Below, piece after piece: positions 23,833-32,383 of a DNA stretch of 35,422 bases. Origin of the DNA: Gemmatimonadales bacterium UBA4456 (GTDB lineage: Bacteria > Gemmatimonadota > Gemmatimonadetes > Longimicrobiales > Gaopeijiaceae); contig DGOW01000030.1 of assembly GCA_002390225.1 (NCBI GenBank), positions 1 to 35,422 of the forward strand, written 5' to 3'. Position 1 is the stretch's first letter, and the number at the start of each line of letters is the position of its first letter. A program made the position numbers and the translations under genes. The notes beneath the pieces were generated by a model. That model did no database searches and was not told the origin of the DNA. It worked only from the letters and a program-made list of their open reading frames with translations.

Positions 23833-24792
23833 ATGGAATCAGCTTGCTCATGCTCCCGGCGCGACTTTGTCCGGACCTCCGCATCATGCGCTGCTCACAT
23901 CGGGCTGATGAGTGCAGCGGCTCCGCTGTGGTCACAGAGGTTGTGGGCGGCGCAGGAACGCTTTCCGGTCGAGGCCTCGGAACCCTGGGGGCGGCTCGAA
24001 CGAGTGGCCGAGGGCATCTGGGCGCTCGTATCGACCCCGCTCAAGGACCAGACGACGCTATGCAACGGGGGCATTGTTGCCGGGCGCAGCGGCACGGTGA
24101 TCATCGAGGCATTCGGGTCGGATGAGGGTGCACGCTGGATGGCAGCGCAGGCGCGCCGTCTGACCGGACGGCTGCCCACCCATGCCGTCATCACCCACTA
24201 CCACGGCGATCATACCAGTGGGCTTCGCGGCACGGCAGAAACTCCTGACATCGACGTGCTTGGGACGGATGTGACCATCGATTTGTCGATGGAGAACCGG
24301 AACGCTGCAACAGGTGTGCTCGCATCTGCGACCGAGCTCGACCGTGTCCGCCCGACCGAGATCGATCTCGGCGACCGCTCCGTGATTCTGGTGCCCCGCC
24401 GTGGCCATACCGCGTCGGACATCACCGCTGAGGTACCCGAGGAATCTGTGGTCTTCTGCGGTGATCTCGTATGGAACGAGATGTTCCCGAACTATATGGA
24501 TGCGGTCCCGTCACGCCTGAGTCAGGCCGTCCGTCTCATGCGTGCGACGAGTGCGTCCACGTATGTGCCGGGTCACGGTCCACTCGCCGATGCCGTAGCG
24601 ATCGATCGCTACATCGATCTCCTGGATGATGTCGAGGCTGCAGCTCGTCGCGCGATGGATCGGGGAATCTCCGCTGAGCAGGCGGGTGACGAGTATCGCA
24701 TGCCTGCTGGAATGACCGACTGGCATCGCTTTCAGCCGTCGTATTTCGCTACGGCGATCGGGTCGTGGATGGAGGAGTTGGGCGACAGCTAG
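23833..24792 (+). CDS. Tat-exported metallo-beta-lactamase-fold hydrolase
   Basis: A 319-aa protein. The start at 23833 has GAAGGGG upstream and yields a Tat signal (SRRDFVRTSA, arginines 9-10) with a hydrophobic stretch to about A40. Zinc ligands of the fold are all present: HYHGDH (122-127), H in RRGHTASD, D in FCGDLVWNE and H in YVPGHGP. This is the subgroup of periplasmic MBL hydrolases often described as cyclase or lactamase-like; the substrate is unknown. Its last 44 bp overlap the convergent GT-C gene, which is unusual for two well-conserved proteins. Confidence 0.87.
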   Translation: MESACSCSRRDFVRTSASCAAHIGLMSAAAPLWSQRLWAAQERFPVEASEPWGRLERVAEGIWALVSTPLKDQTTLCNGGIVAGRSGTVIIEAFGSDEGARWMAAQARRLTGRLPTHAVITHYHGDHTSGLRGTAETPDIDVLGTDVTIDLSMENRNAATGVLASATELDRVRPTEIDLGDRSVILVPRRGHTASDITAEVPEESVVFCGDLVWNEMFPNYMDAVPSRLSQAVRLMRATSASTYVPGHGPLADAVAIDRYIDLLDDVEAAARRAMDRGISAEQAGDEYRMPAGMTDWHRFQPSYFATAIGSWMEELGDS

Positions 24793-26443
24793 CGGCCCAG
24801 TCGAGCTTCACGACCATCGCCGGGCGCATCCGCGCGAGGACAAGGACGGATCCGGGGCATTCCTCTTCGAGCTGGTCCAGGGCGGCGCCGTGCAACTGGC
24901 CTCCCTGCTCGAGCAGGAGGTGGTCGATGCCCGAATCGCTCCAGAGGGCGAGCTGTTCGTCAGGCGTGCCCCATATCGGCGCTTCCGGATCGATACTCCG
25001 AGGGTCGAAACGAACACTCGGCGCGACGGTCCAGCCACCATGAAGGTGGAGCGCCGCCCAGAACTCCGGCGCACCAACCACCGCATCGTCGGGCACGGTT
25101 TTCGTCATCGCCTCGACGGTCGCGGCCAGGTTCACCGCGCGCAGGCGGTACGGTGCGGTCGGCCATCCATCCGCGATCCGGTACGTAGTAACCGCCCCAA
25201 AGCCCAGCATCCATATCGCGGCCAATGCGACTGCAGTCTTACGCACCGCTTCCCCTGGAAGCCGTTGTATCAGGGCTAAGCCACCCACCGCGATTGCTGT
25301 CACCAGCATGGGATGCAAGGGCACGAGCAGTCGCCGGTCCAGGTACGGCCAGAGAAGGAGCATCGCGAGGTAGCCAGGAACGAACCAGCCAAGGGGTGGG
25401 AGGCGTCGAATGAGGATGACGGTTCCGAGGCCTGCGACAACAAGCAGGATTCCTCCGGTGGTCCACAAGGGAGCACCGGTGAGTCCGGGTACCAGTAGAG
25501 CGATGGCGCTCCCGAGGACACCGACGGTGTGGGAAGGCAGCTCGCCGAGAAAGGTGGCCGGGGCTGAGAGTGCCTGGTCGGCGAGCCAGCCCCGGTATGG
25601 CCCCAGCAGATCTCGCGCGCCCTCCGGAATTTGCGTGGTCTGGATGGCCGACCAACGGTCCCAGACGCCGATGAAGAGCAGGGCAGGTCCGGTCACGAAC
25701 GCCGCGGCGGCCAGCCGAGAAAGCCTCGATTGCGAGACGAGTATGGCCGCCGCGAAGGCGAGCACGAGCGCGAGCCCTGCGGACCGCGTCGCGACCACAG
25801 CAATCAGGATCAGTGCCGGGAGTGCGAGTGTCGACCAGACGCTCCGAGCCGCACGGGCGTCGTCTGCAGGGGGAGGACCACCGAGTCTCTCCATCGCTTC
25901 GGAGACTCTCGGCCACTGGATCAGCGCCAGTACCACGAGCAGGATGAAGAGCGGCTCGGACAGAGCCAGGAGCGCGGTCCGTACCACGTCGGCCGATGCG
26001 AAGCCCATGGCCGCGACCGCGAGGCTCAGACCGAGTGGAAGGTTGGCGCTGCGATAGAGAAAGCGTCCGAACAGGGCTCCCGCGGTGGCGAGGAGTCCGA
26101 TGTTCAGGATTGTCGACACGAGTGTCGCCGGTCCGATCGACCGGGTGAGCGTCCAGATTCCAGCCAGTGTAATCGGGTAGAGCGGTGGGAACTTGGTTGC
26201 AGGCGGCGCCCCCACCACGCCCTCGTACGTGAAGCCGTAGCCCCCGGCGAGCGCCTTTGCGATCAGCATGTATGCACCGTCGTCGTGCCATATCCCTGTC
26301 GGCACCGGGTACCACGAGGCGATCCCGACACCGAACAGGGCGAGGCCGAGCAGGATCCATGGCTTGGTCTCCTCCCCGATCGAACCATGATCGGCGGCTG
26401 ACTCGGCTACTTCGGCGTCAGCCGCTCCCTCGTCCGGTCTCAC
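24749..26443 (-). CDS. Polytopic GT-C-type glycosyltransferase-like membrane protein
   Basis: A 564-aa protein with about ten hydrophobic segments. An acidic pair in the first periplasmic loop (WHDDGAYMLIAKAL, D54-D55) and a KFPPLYP motif (84-90) follow helix one, the typical layout of PMT/ArnT-like GT-C enzymes that use polyprenyl-phosphate sugars. The C-terminal 120 residues are soluble (HLHGGWTVAPSVRFDPRS). It could glycosylate lipid or protein in the periplasm; acceptor unknown. The N-terminal 25 residues are acidic and probably cytoplasmic. It starts 7 bp after the metalloprotease stop, so it is likely co-transcribed. Its 3' end overlaps the convergent MBL gene by 44 bp. Confidence 0.75.
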   Translation of the reverse strand: MRPDEGAADAEVAESAADHGSIGEETKPWILLGLALFGVGIASWYPVPTGIWHDDGAYMLIAKALAGGYGFTYEGVVGAPPATKFPPLYPITLAGIWTLTRSIGPATLVSTILNIGLLATAGALFGRFLYRSANLPLGLSLAVAAMGFASADVVRTALLALSEPLFILLVVLALIQWPRVSEAMERLGGPPPADDARAARSVWSTLALPALILIAVVATRSAGLALVLAFAAAILVSQSRLSRLAAAAFVTGPALLFIGVWDRWSAIQTTQIPEGARDLLGPYRGWLADQALSAPATFLGELPSHTVGVLGSAIALLVPGLTGAPLWTTGGILLVVAGLGTVILIRRLPPLGWFVPGYLAMLLLWPYLDRRLLVPLHPMLVTAIAVGGLALIQRLPGEAVRKTAVALAAIWMLGFGAVTTYRIADGWPTAPYRLRAVNLAATVEAMTKTVPDDAVVGAPEFWAALHLHGGWTVAPSVRFDPRSIDPEAPIWGTPDEQLALWSDSGIDHLLLEQGGQLHGAALDQLEEECPGSVLVLARMRPAMVVKLDWAASCRPTPPSTTRSP

Positions 26444-26450
26444 GTGTGGC

Positions 26451-28952
26451 TTACCCTTCCTCCTGGGCCTCGAGCGCGGCGTCGATCCGCGTCAGGATGT
26501 CCGCGAGGTGCGCGGTGGTCACACGGTGTTCTATCCGTCGCTCGGCGGACTCGACCTCATTACGAAGGTCTACCAGCTGCGCCCGTATCAGGGGTCGGAT
26601 ATCGGAGCGTGACAGGTCGGGCGCGGGCCCCTGGAAGTTGTTGCCCTGCGGCTGCTCACTCATCAGCTGTTCCATTCGCTCGACGTAGGCTCGCTGGAGC
26701 GCTCTTCGGTATCCATTAATTGCGGAGGCCGTGCCGAGCTCACCCCAGATGTTCACACGAACGTCATCGAGGAAGTCGATCAGGTGGTAGGCGTTGTCCG
26801 GCTGGGTCGCCTCCATCTCGACCAGTATGTCCATCCGCCGTGGATCGAGCAGACGATTGAGGATGGTCGCCTGACGGCGCTGAAGAGCTCGGAGTCCCCC
26901 CGTGGAGGGGCCGATCAGCTCGAGGATCGCCGGGTCATTGAGCCAGACCGGGGCCTCGAAGACCTCACGACCGAGCCAGGCTACGGCCTCTTCCTGACGG
27001 CTGCTCGGGACGGCGTCGTACACCACCCCATCTTGGTCCGCGGTCTTGAGGTCGACGTGTACGCCGCCGACCACAGTCAGGACATGTCCGACGTATCGAT
27101 TCCACTGCCCGAGCGCCTCACCGTAGATCTCACGCAGGTCGGCGTAGTCCTCCCCAGGCTGGGTAGTCCAGTCGACGAGATTCGGAACGATTCGTCTCAG
27201 ATTGTCCATACCGTATGAGCTGGACCGAACTGGATCATCGCCCATGTCCTCGGTCTGGGCTCTCGGGTCGGTCACCCCGAGGCCGCCCTGTGGCAGGTAC
27301 TTGTACATGCGGTCGTCCGCGCGCTCGACGATCCATGCGTCCAGCGTATCGAGCTCGTCCTGCGGGGCATCGGTGTCGGAGATCAAACGGTAGCCCCAGT
27401 TCACGGAGTAGAGATCGTACGGGCCGATGCGACGAAGGAAATCTTCGGGACGAAGGCCGTCTTGCGGTTGGGCGATGTAGTTCTGGCGGGCGTAATCCAT
27501 GATGGTCGGCGCCACGCCCATCTGACTGGAGAAGGTCTGGGAACGCAGCGAATCGACCGGGTAGGCCGACGATGCCACCATGTTGTGCGGAAGTCCGATC
27601 GCATGCCCGATCTCGTGCGTAATGACCTGCTCCATTGCCTCCGCCATAAGCGACTCGTCGATCGGCAGTGCCCGTGCTCCAGGGTTGGCCGCCCCTGTCT
27701 GGACCATCATCCAGTTGCGGTACGATCGCATGTGGTTGTGATACCAGACGATGTCGCTCTCGATGATCTCACCCGTTCGTGGGTCGGACGTACTCGGCCC
27801 TTGTGCGTTGCGGGTCAGGCTCGCCGACCAGCGCACGACCGAGTACCGCACGTCTTCGGGATCCCATTCCGGGTCCTCTTCCGGGGAAGGTGGGTCCAGG
27901 GCGCGCACGGCGTTCAGGAAGCCGGCCGCTTCGAAAGCACGATTCCAGTTCTCGACACCGTCACGGACAGCCTCACGCCACCGCTCGGGTGTGGCTGGGT
28001 CGATGTACCACGTGATCGGAGTGACTGGCTCGACCAGCTGACCCTGCTCATATGCGACTGGATCAGATGGCTCCAGTCGCCACCGGCGGATGAACGTCTC
28101 GGTGGCCGCCTTCTGCTCGTCGAGCCCGTAGTTGACCCGATCGATGGTGAAGTACCCGACACGCGCGTCCGCATGGCGCGGACGCATCGGCTCGCGGGGA
28201 AGGAGAACGAGCGACTGGTTCATCTCCATCGAGATGGTGTTCGCCTGTTCGTCCGAGGGTGGATTCCCTGCGTCGTATGTCAGCGTGTGCCTCACGTTCA
28301 CGTTCAGCGGGTAGCTGCGAACGCGGCCGATGAAGCTACGGTCACCGTCCAGGCGCCTCACCTGATAGCTGCGCCGCTGCGCTGGGCGAAGTCCGGAGAT
28401 TGCCGGTGTGTCACCCTCGAAGAAGTCGGTCACATCGATGACGGATCCGGCATCGCCCGGACTCCGTGCTTCGATATCGAACGCACCTAGAATCGGCGCG
28501 AAGTAGTTCGACTCCACGGAGAGCGCGATGGCGAGCGTATCATCCGCGACAGCTTCGCCCGAGTATTTCCTGAGCAGGACCTGATCGTCGGTTCGCTCGA
28601 ACCGCACCATCTGGCGATTGACCGCGGCCCCTGCCGGCAGGAATCCACCCATGCCTGCCTGGACTCCCGAGACTCGGCTGATGAGTAGCATGTCCGCGTC
28701 GAGCAGTGAATCCGGGATCTCAAAGTACAGATCGCCGTCGTCCCGGTGGACTGTGAAGAGTCCCTCGTCTGATGCCACGTCCGCGGTCAGCTCAGCGTAC
28801 TCGTCTTCTTCAGGAACCTCTGTCGGCGGAGAGATCGGTCGACGTACCGGATCGTAGGGCGAAATGAACGCTCCGGGCGTGGACGAACACGCAGAGACTG
28901 TGATCGCGAGGGCGAGCACGAAGAACGCAGCGGCGTGGCGTAGGAAGGGCAT
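26451..28952 (-). CDS. Zinc-dependent metalloprotease lipoprotein (DUF5117-type)
   Basis: An 833-aa secreted protease. The start at 28952 gives a lipoprotein signal with lipobox VSAC (C22); the frame extends to 29069, but that extension is not signal-like. The catalytic motif HEIGHAIGLPHN (446-457) is the metzincin HExxHxxGxxH, and MDY about 30 residues on resembles a Met-turn (TIMDYARQNY). The long N-terminal beta region (about 60-300) and C-terminal helical region fit the DUF5117/DUF4953 zinc protease family found in many environmental bacteria. It probably degrades extracellular protein from the outer membrane or periplasm. It lies upstream of the GT-C gene by 7 bp. Confidence 0.9.
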   Translation of the reverse strand: MPFLRHAAAFFVLALAITVSACSSTPGAFISPYDPVRRPISPPTEVPEEDEYAELTADVASDEGLFTVHRDDGDLYFEIPDSLLDADMLLISRVSGVQAGMGGFLPAGAAVNRQMVRFERTDDQVLLRKYSGEAVADDTLAIALSVESNYFAPILGAFDIEARSPGDAGSVIDVTDFFEGDTPAISGLRPAQRRSYQVRRLDGDRSFIGRVRSYPLNVNVRHTLTYDAGNPPSDEQANTISMEMNQSLVLLPREPMRPRHADARVGYFTIDRVNYGLDEQKAATETFIRRWRLEPSDPVAYEQGQLVEPVTPITWYIDPATPERWREAVRDGVENWNRAFEAAGFLNAVRALDPPSPEEDPEWDPEDVRYSVVRWSASLTRNAQGPSTSDPRTGEIIESDIVWYHNHMRSYRNWMMVQTGAANPGARALPIDESLMAEAMEQVITHEIGHAIGLPHNMVASSAYPVDSLRSQTFSSQMGVAPTIMDYARQNYIAQPQDGLRPEDFLRRIGPYDLYSVNWGYRLISDTDAPQDELDTLDAWIVERADDRMYKYLPQGGLGVTDPRAQTEDMGDDPVRSSSYGMDNLRRIVPNLVDWTTQPGEDYADLREIYGEALGQWNRYVGHVLTVVGGVHVDLKTADQDGVVYDAVPSSRQEEAVAWLGREVFEAPVWLNDPAILELIGPSTGGLRALQRRQATILNRLLDPRRMDILVEMEATQPDNAYHLIDFLDDVRVNIWGELGTASAINGYRRALQRAYVERMEQLMSEQPQGNNFQGPAPDLSRSDIRPLIRAQLVDLRNEVESAERRIEHRVTTAHLADILTRIDAALEAQEEG

Positions 28953-29007
28953 GGCAACCGGGGAGGAGACGTGGACAGGCCCCGGGGCTGTGTTGGTCGA
29001 GCTGGTC

Positions 29008-29466
29008 CTACTCGGCCGTGCTGACCCGGGATTCGGTCGGAAGCGAATAAAGATGGACCGTGATGGCAATTGCGATCAGGAGGAGCAGCGTGACGGCCCA
29101 TAGTCGGCTGATGAGGAGCACCCCCGAGATCACGATGAAGACCCAGAGGGTTGCCACCGAGGTCGCACGAACGCGACCCGAGATCATTCCGCGTTCACGG
29201 TAGTCACGGAGGTATCGTCCGAAGAGGCGATTCTCATGCAGCCAGCGCTCGGCTCGCGCAGAACTCCGCGCGAAGCACCAGCCCGCGAGGAGCAGGAAGC
29301 ACGTGGTCGGCCAGAGCGGGACGAAGATCCCGATGACACCCAGCCCCACACTGACGGCGCCTACCGAGAAGTAGACACCCCGGCGTATCGGGCCGGGAAG
29401 CGTGTCTATCGCCTGTTCGGCGCTCTCGTGGTCTACGGGGCAGTCCTGCTGCATGCGGCCGATCAT
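29008..29466 (-). CDS. DUF454 (YbaN-like) inner-membrane protein
   Basis: A 152-aa protein of the YbaN/DUF454 family: GLGVIGIFVPLWPTTCFLLLAGWCFARSS is its signature, followed by RLFGRYLRDYRERGMI. About four hydrophobic segments are visible. Start at 29466 (AGGA just upstream) or the ATG at 29454; the ORF continues to 29661, but that part overlaps the ligase gene and has low-complexity Arg/Ser composition. Function is unknown in the family. It lies 92 bp after the ligase and 55 bp before the protease gene on the same strand. Confidence 0.82.
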   Translation of the reverse strand: MIGRMQQDCPVDHESAEQAIDTLPGPIRRGVYFSVGAVSVGLGVIGIFVPLWPTTCFLLLAGWCFARSSARAERWLHENRLFGRYLRDYRERGMISGRVRATSVATLWVFIVISGVLLISRLWAVTLLLLIAIAITVHLYSLPTESRVSTAE

Positions 29467-29558
29467 TTCCTGGGGCAGGCCGGACCACCGGTCCGGGCGT
29501 GGAGCTCCAAATGTACTGGAGGGGCTTCGGCTTCGGAATGCGCGTCGTGACGAACGAC

Positions 29559-31169
29559 TCAGCCGCCTGCGTACTCCTTCCGCAGCTGAGTCTTCTGGAC
29601 CTTCCCCGTCGCGCCCATCGGCAGTGAGTCCACGAAGATGACCTTGTCGGGCAGCTGCCACTGGGCGAGCGATCCAGCCAGATGCTCGAGGACAGCTTCT
29701 TTTGTCGGCTTCGTCTCAGAGGCGGGAACTGCAATGAGGAGGGGGCGCTCACCCCACTTCTCGTCCGGGACGCCGATGACCGCGGCCATCGCGATGTCCG
29801 GATGATCCATCGCCATGTTTTCGACGTCGATCGAACTGATCCACTCGCCGCCGGATTTGATGAGGTCCTTAGTGCGATCGGTGATCTGGACGTACGCCTC
29901 GCTGTCGATGGTTGCCACGTCTCCCGTCGGGAACCACCCCTCATCGGTGAGCGGTGTTTCGTCGCTCCCGAAGTAGCCGTCGACGACCCAGGGACCGCGG
30001 GCCTGCAACTCCCCGAATGCCTGACCGTTGTGCGGCAGGACTTCTCCGGCCTGACCGAGGATCCTGAGTTCGATCCCGTACGGTGCGCGTCCCTGCTTCG
30101 TCTGGAACGCCGAGCGTTCCTCGACAGGCCAGCTCCTGTGTGCCGGCAGGAGTGTGTTTACGGCGCCCAGCGGGCTGGTCTCCGTCATGCCCCATCCGTG
30201 TCGGAATTCGATATCGAACTCACCCTCGAGCGCTGCGATCAAGGACTGTGGCGGGGCTGCCCCACCGAGCAAGACCATGCTCAGCGCTGACGGAGCGCCG
30301 CCAGACGCGCGCCAGTGCTGGATGAGGCCAAGGAATACGGAGGGGACGCCGGCACAGAAGTTCACCTGCTCGCTCTCGAGAAGTTCTGTCAGACCTTCGG
30401 CATCCAGTCGTGGGCCCGGCATCACGAGTTTCGAGCCGGCAACGGCCGCGGCGTACGGAAGGCCCCATGCGCACGCATGGAACTGTGGCACAATGGGAAG
30501 CACGCACGTATCCCGACTCAGGTTGAAGACATCCGGCATGGCGACGCCCATCGCGTGCAGGACTGTGGACCGATGTGTGTACAGTGCGCCCTTCGGATGG
30601 CCCGTCGTTCCCGAGGTGTAGCAGAGCGCCGCCGCATCGCGCTCGTCGAGGGACGGCCAGGAGTACGTACCAGGACAGGTCTCGATGAACGCCTCGTATG
30701 ACACCGCGTTTGGAAGCGATGTCTCCGGCATATGCTCTCTGTCGGTCATCACCACGTAGTGCTCCACGTGACGAAGCTCGTCCGCTACGGCCTCGGCGAG
30801 CGGCACGAACGTGGTATCCAAAAGGAGGGCCCGGTCCTCCGCGTGGTTCATGATGTACACCAGCTGAGTCGGATGCAGACGTGGGTTCAGTGTGTGGCAG
30901 ACAGCCCCCATCCCTGAGATGCCGTAATACGCCTCCAGATGGCGCTGTGTATTCCATCCGAGCGTCGCGACACGATCGGACGTGCCGATCCCCGCCCCCG
31001 TCAGGGCTTCCGCGAGCTGCTTCGAGCGCCGGAGAACCTCGGCCCAGGTCGAATGTACGATCGGACCTTCGACCGTCCGTGTCGCGATTTGCTGGTCTCC
31101 GTGCACGCGACTTGCATGCTCCACCAGACTCGAAATGAGCAGAGGGGTATCCATCATGCGACCGCGCAT
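29559..31169 (-). CDS. AMP-dependent acyl-CoA synthetase/ligase
   Basis: A 536-aa adenylate-forming enzyme. The start at 31169 has GGAG 7 nt upstream; further ATGs follow at 31157 and 31154. Core motifs: YTSGTTGHPKG (184-194, P-loop), HGWGMTETSPLG (A5), WFPTGDVATID (A7), DRTKDLIKSGGEWIS (A8) and the C-terminal lysine region PMGATGKVQKTQL (A10). The spacing and the GGEWIS motif match medium/long-chain fatty acyl-CoA ligases (FadD3/alkK-like), activating a carboxylate with ATP and CoA in the cytoplasm. Chain length cannot be read from sequence. It is the first gene of the minus-strand run and divergent from the creatininase-family gene. Confidence 0.92.
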   Translation of the reverse strand: MRGRMMDTPLLISSLVEHASRVHGDQQIATRTVEGPIVHSTWAEVLRRSKQLAEALTGAGIGTSDRVATLGWNTQRHLEAYYGISGMGAVCHTLNPRLHPTQLVYIMNHAEDRALLLDTTFVPLAEAVADELRHVEHYVVMTDREHMPETSLPNAVSYEAFIETCPGTYSWPSLDERDAAALCYTSGTTGHPKGALYTHRSTVLHAMGVAMPDVFNLSRDTCVLPIVPQFHACAWGLPYAAAVAGSKLVMPGPRLDAEGLTELLESEQVNFCAGVPSVFLGLIQHWRASGGAPSALSMVLLGGAAPPQSLIAALEGEFDIEFRHGWGMTETSPLGAVNTLLPAHRSWPVEERSAFQTKQGRAPYGIELRILGQAGEVLPHNGQAFGELQARGPWVVDGYFGSDETPLTDEGWFPTGDVATIDSEAYVQITDRTKDLIKSGGEWISSIDVENMAMDHPDIAMAAVIGVPDEKWGERPLLIAVPASETKPTKEAVLEHLAGSLAQWQLPDKVIFVDSLPMGATGKVQKTQLRKEYAGG

Positions 31170-31290
31170 ATGATGCTCCCGGATGAGACTCGGCTGGGGA
31201 GTCGGGCAGAGAAGAGGAGGAGGGCAACCTAGGCCGCTGTCCGAGGGACGGCTACACTTCCAGCCCGCCCCCAAAACGCTCGAGCGAGAC

Positions 31291-32046
31291 ATGTCTAAAA
31301 CACTCCTTCTTGAAGAGATGACGTGGCCCGAAGTCGAAGCTGCGATTACTCATCGGACCACAACCGTCGTCGTTGCTGTGGGGGCCGTTGAACAACACGG
31401 GCCACATCTTCCACTGCTGGTCGATGCGGTTCGCGGAGACCGCCTCGCAGTCGAGGTGGCGGGTCGTCTTGGAGGTGCTCTCGTCGCTCCAACGATCCGG
31501 GTCGGGTGCTCCGAACACCACATGGGCTTCTCGGGCACACTGACCCTGCGGCGCAGTACGCTGGAAGCCATTTGCATCGACTATGCGGTCAGTCTCGCAC
31601 GTCACGGCTTCACCCGGATCTGCTTTGTTCCATCACACGGTGGCAACTTCGGTCCGCTCGCGGAGATGCTCCCCGACCTACGCGCTGCGGTGGGCCCGAA
31701 CTGCACGGTCGACGCCTACACCGACCTCGTCGGCTTCATGGCACTCTGGGAGGCTGCTCTTTCCGAGACTGCTCCCGAGTTGCTGGACCGCGTCGGTGGC
31801 CACGCTGATATCGCGGAAACGTCCGAGATGATGTGCATACGGCCAGACCTTGTACGGAACGATCGGGCCGTCCAGGGACACCTCCAGACGTTCGATGAGG
31901 AACTCAGAGACAGAATCTTCAGCGAGGGCTTCCGATCCGTGACTCCGAACGGGATCCTCGGTGATGCCAGAGGCGCGACGGAACAGATAGGTCGCGCCTG
32001 CATTGCCCATGCGGCGAGTGGAATTGTCGCTGCGCTAGAGTCGTGA
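31291..32046 (+). CDS. Creatininase-family amidohydrolase
   Basis: A 251-aa cytoplasmic protein. The start at 31291 is preferred over an upstream in-frame ATG at 31183, since MSKTLLLEEMTWPEVEA is the conserved family N-terminus. Metal-site residues match creatininase positions: E34 and H36 in EQHGPHLPL, D45 in VDAVRGD, and H116 in SHGGN; E176 in ADIAETSEMM is conserved too. Members open cyclic amides (creatinine) or act on other lactams and formamides, for example MftE-type peptidases and FAPy deformylases; no mycofactocin genes are present. The exact substrate is open. It is a single gene, divergent from the acyl-CoA ligase with 121 bp between. Confidence 0.87.
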   Translation: MSKTLLLEEMTWPEVEAAITHRTTTVVVAVGAVEQHGPHLPLLVDAVRGDRLAVEVAGRLGGALVAPTIRVGCSEHHMGFSGTLTLRRSTLEAICIDYAVSLARHGFTRICFVPSHGGNFGPLAEMLPDLRAAVGPNCTVDAYTDLVGFMALWEAALSETAPELLDRVGGHADIAETSEMMCIRPDLVRNDRAVQGHLQTFDEELRDRIFSEGFRSVTPNGILGDARGATEQIGRACIAHAASGIVAALES

Positions 32047-32107
32047 CAGTCGTTTAAGAAGAGTCACCCTCCATCGCGGCGTTTATCTCCCCCGCACGGC
32101 TTCGGTC

Positions 32108-32383
32108 ATGCAGCACGAAGCTCTGCGGTCCCGGCGGAGGCGTATCGAGAGAGCAGGGCATATGCGCCCCTTTTCACGACGGCCGCGCGCTGGTTTTTCG
32201 AGGAGTCTCTCCGCATTGACCTGTCACGAGGCCGTTGTGGACATAGGCTTTCGTCAGCAATCGGCGCTGGCCTTCGATGTCAAAGCCACGGTTGAAGCCC
32301 TGCGGGAACGGGCGCCATTCGATCCGGAGACGACCGAACGTCTCGCCTACAACCCCGGCGGGTCCACGACTCCGATAATGTGA
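32108..32383 (+). CDS. Possible 91-aa protein or C-terminal gene remnant
   Basis: This is the only candidate in the roughly 300-bp stretch 32047-32346. The first 37 codons are Arg/Ser-rich and shadow-like, but the second half (VVDIGFRQQSALAFDVKATVEAL, then ERAPFDPETTERLAYN, split here) looks like real protein with an amphipathic helix. It overlaps the convergent permease end by 37 bp. I cannot name it. It may be the tail of a decayed gene. No terminator or promoter is evident in the rest of the gap. Confidence 0.28.
   Translation: MQHEALRSRRRRIERAGHMRPFSRRPRAGFSRSLSALTCHEAVVDIGFRQQSALAFDVKATVEALRERAPFDPETTERLAYNPGGSTTPIM

Noticed and set aside
31183..31290. N-terminal extension of the creatininase-family protein from 31183
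   Set aside because: The added 36 residues are Arg/Gly-rich and not family-like; MSKTLLLEEMTWPEVEA is the conserved start.
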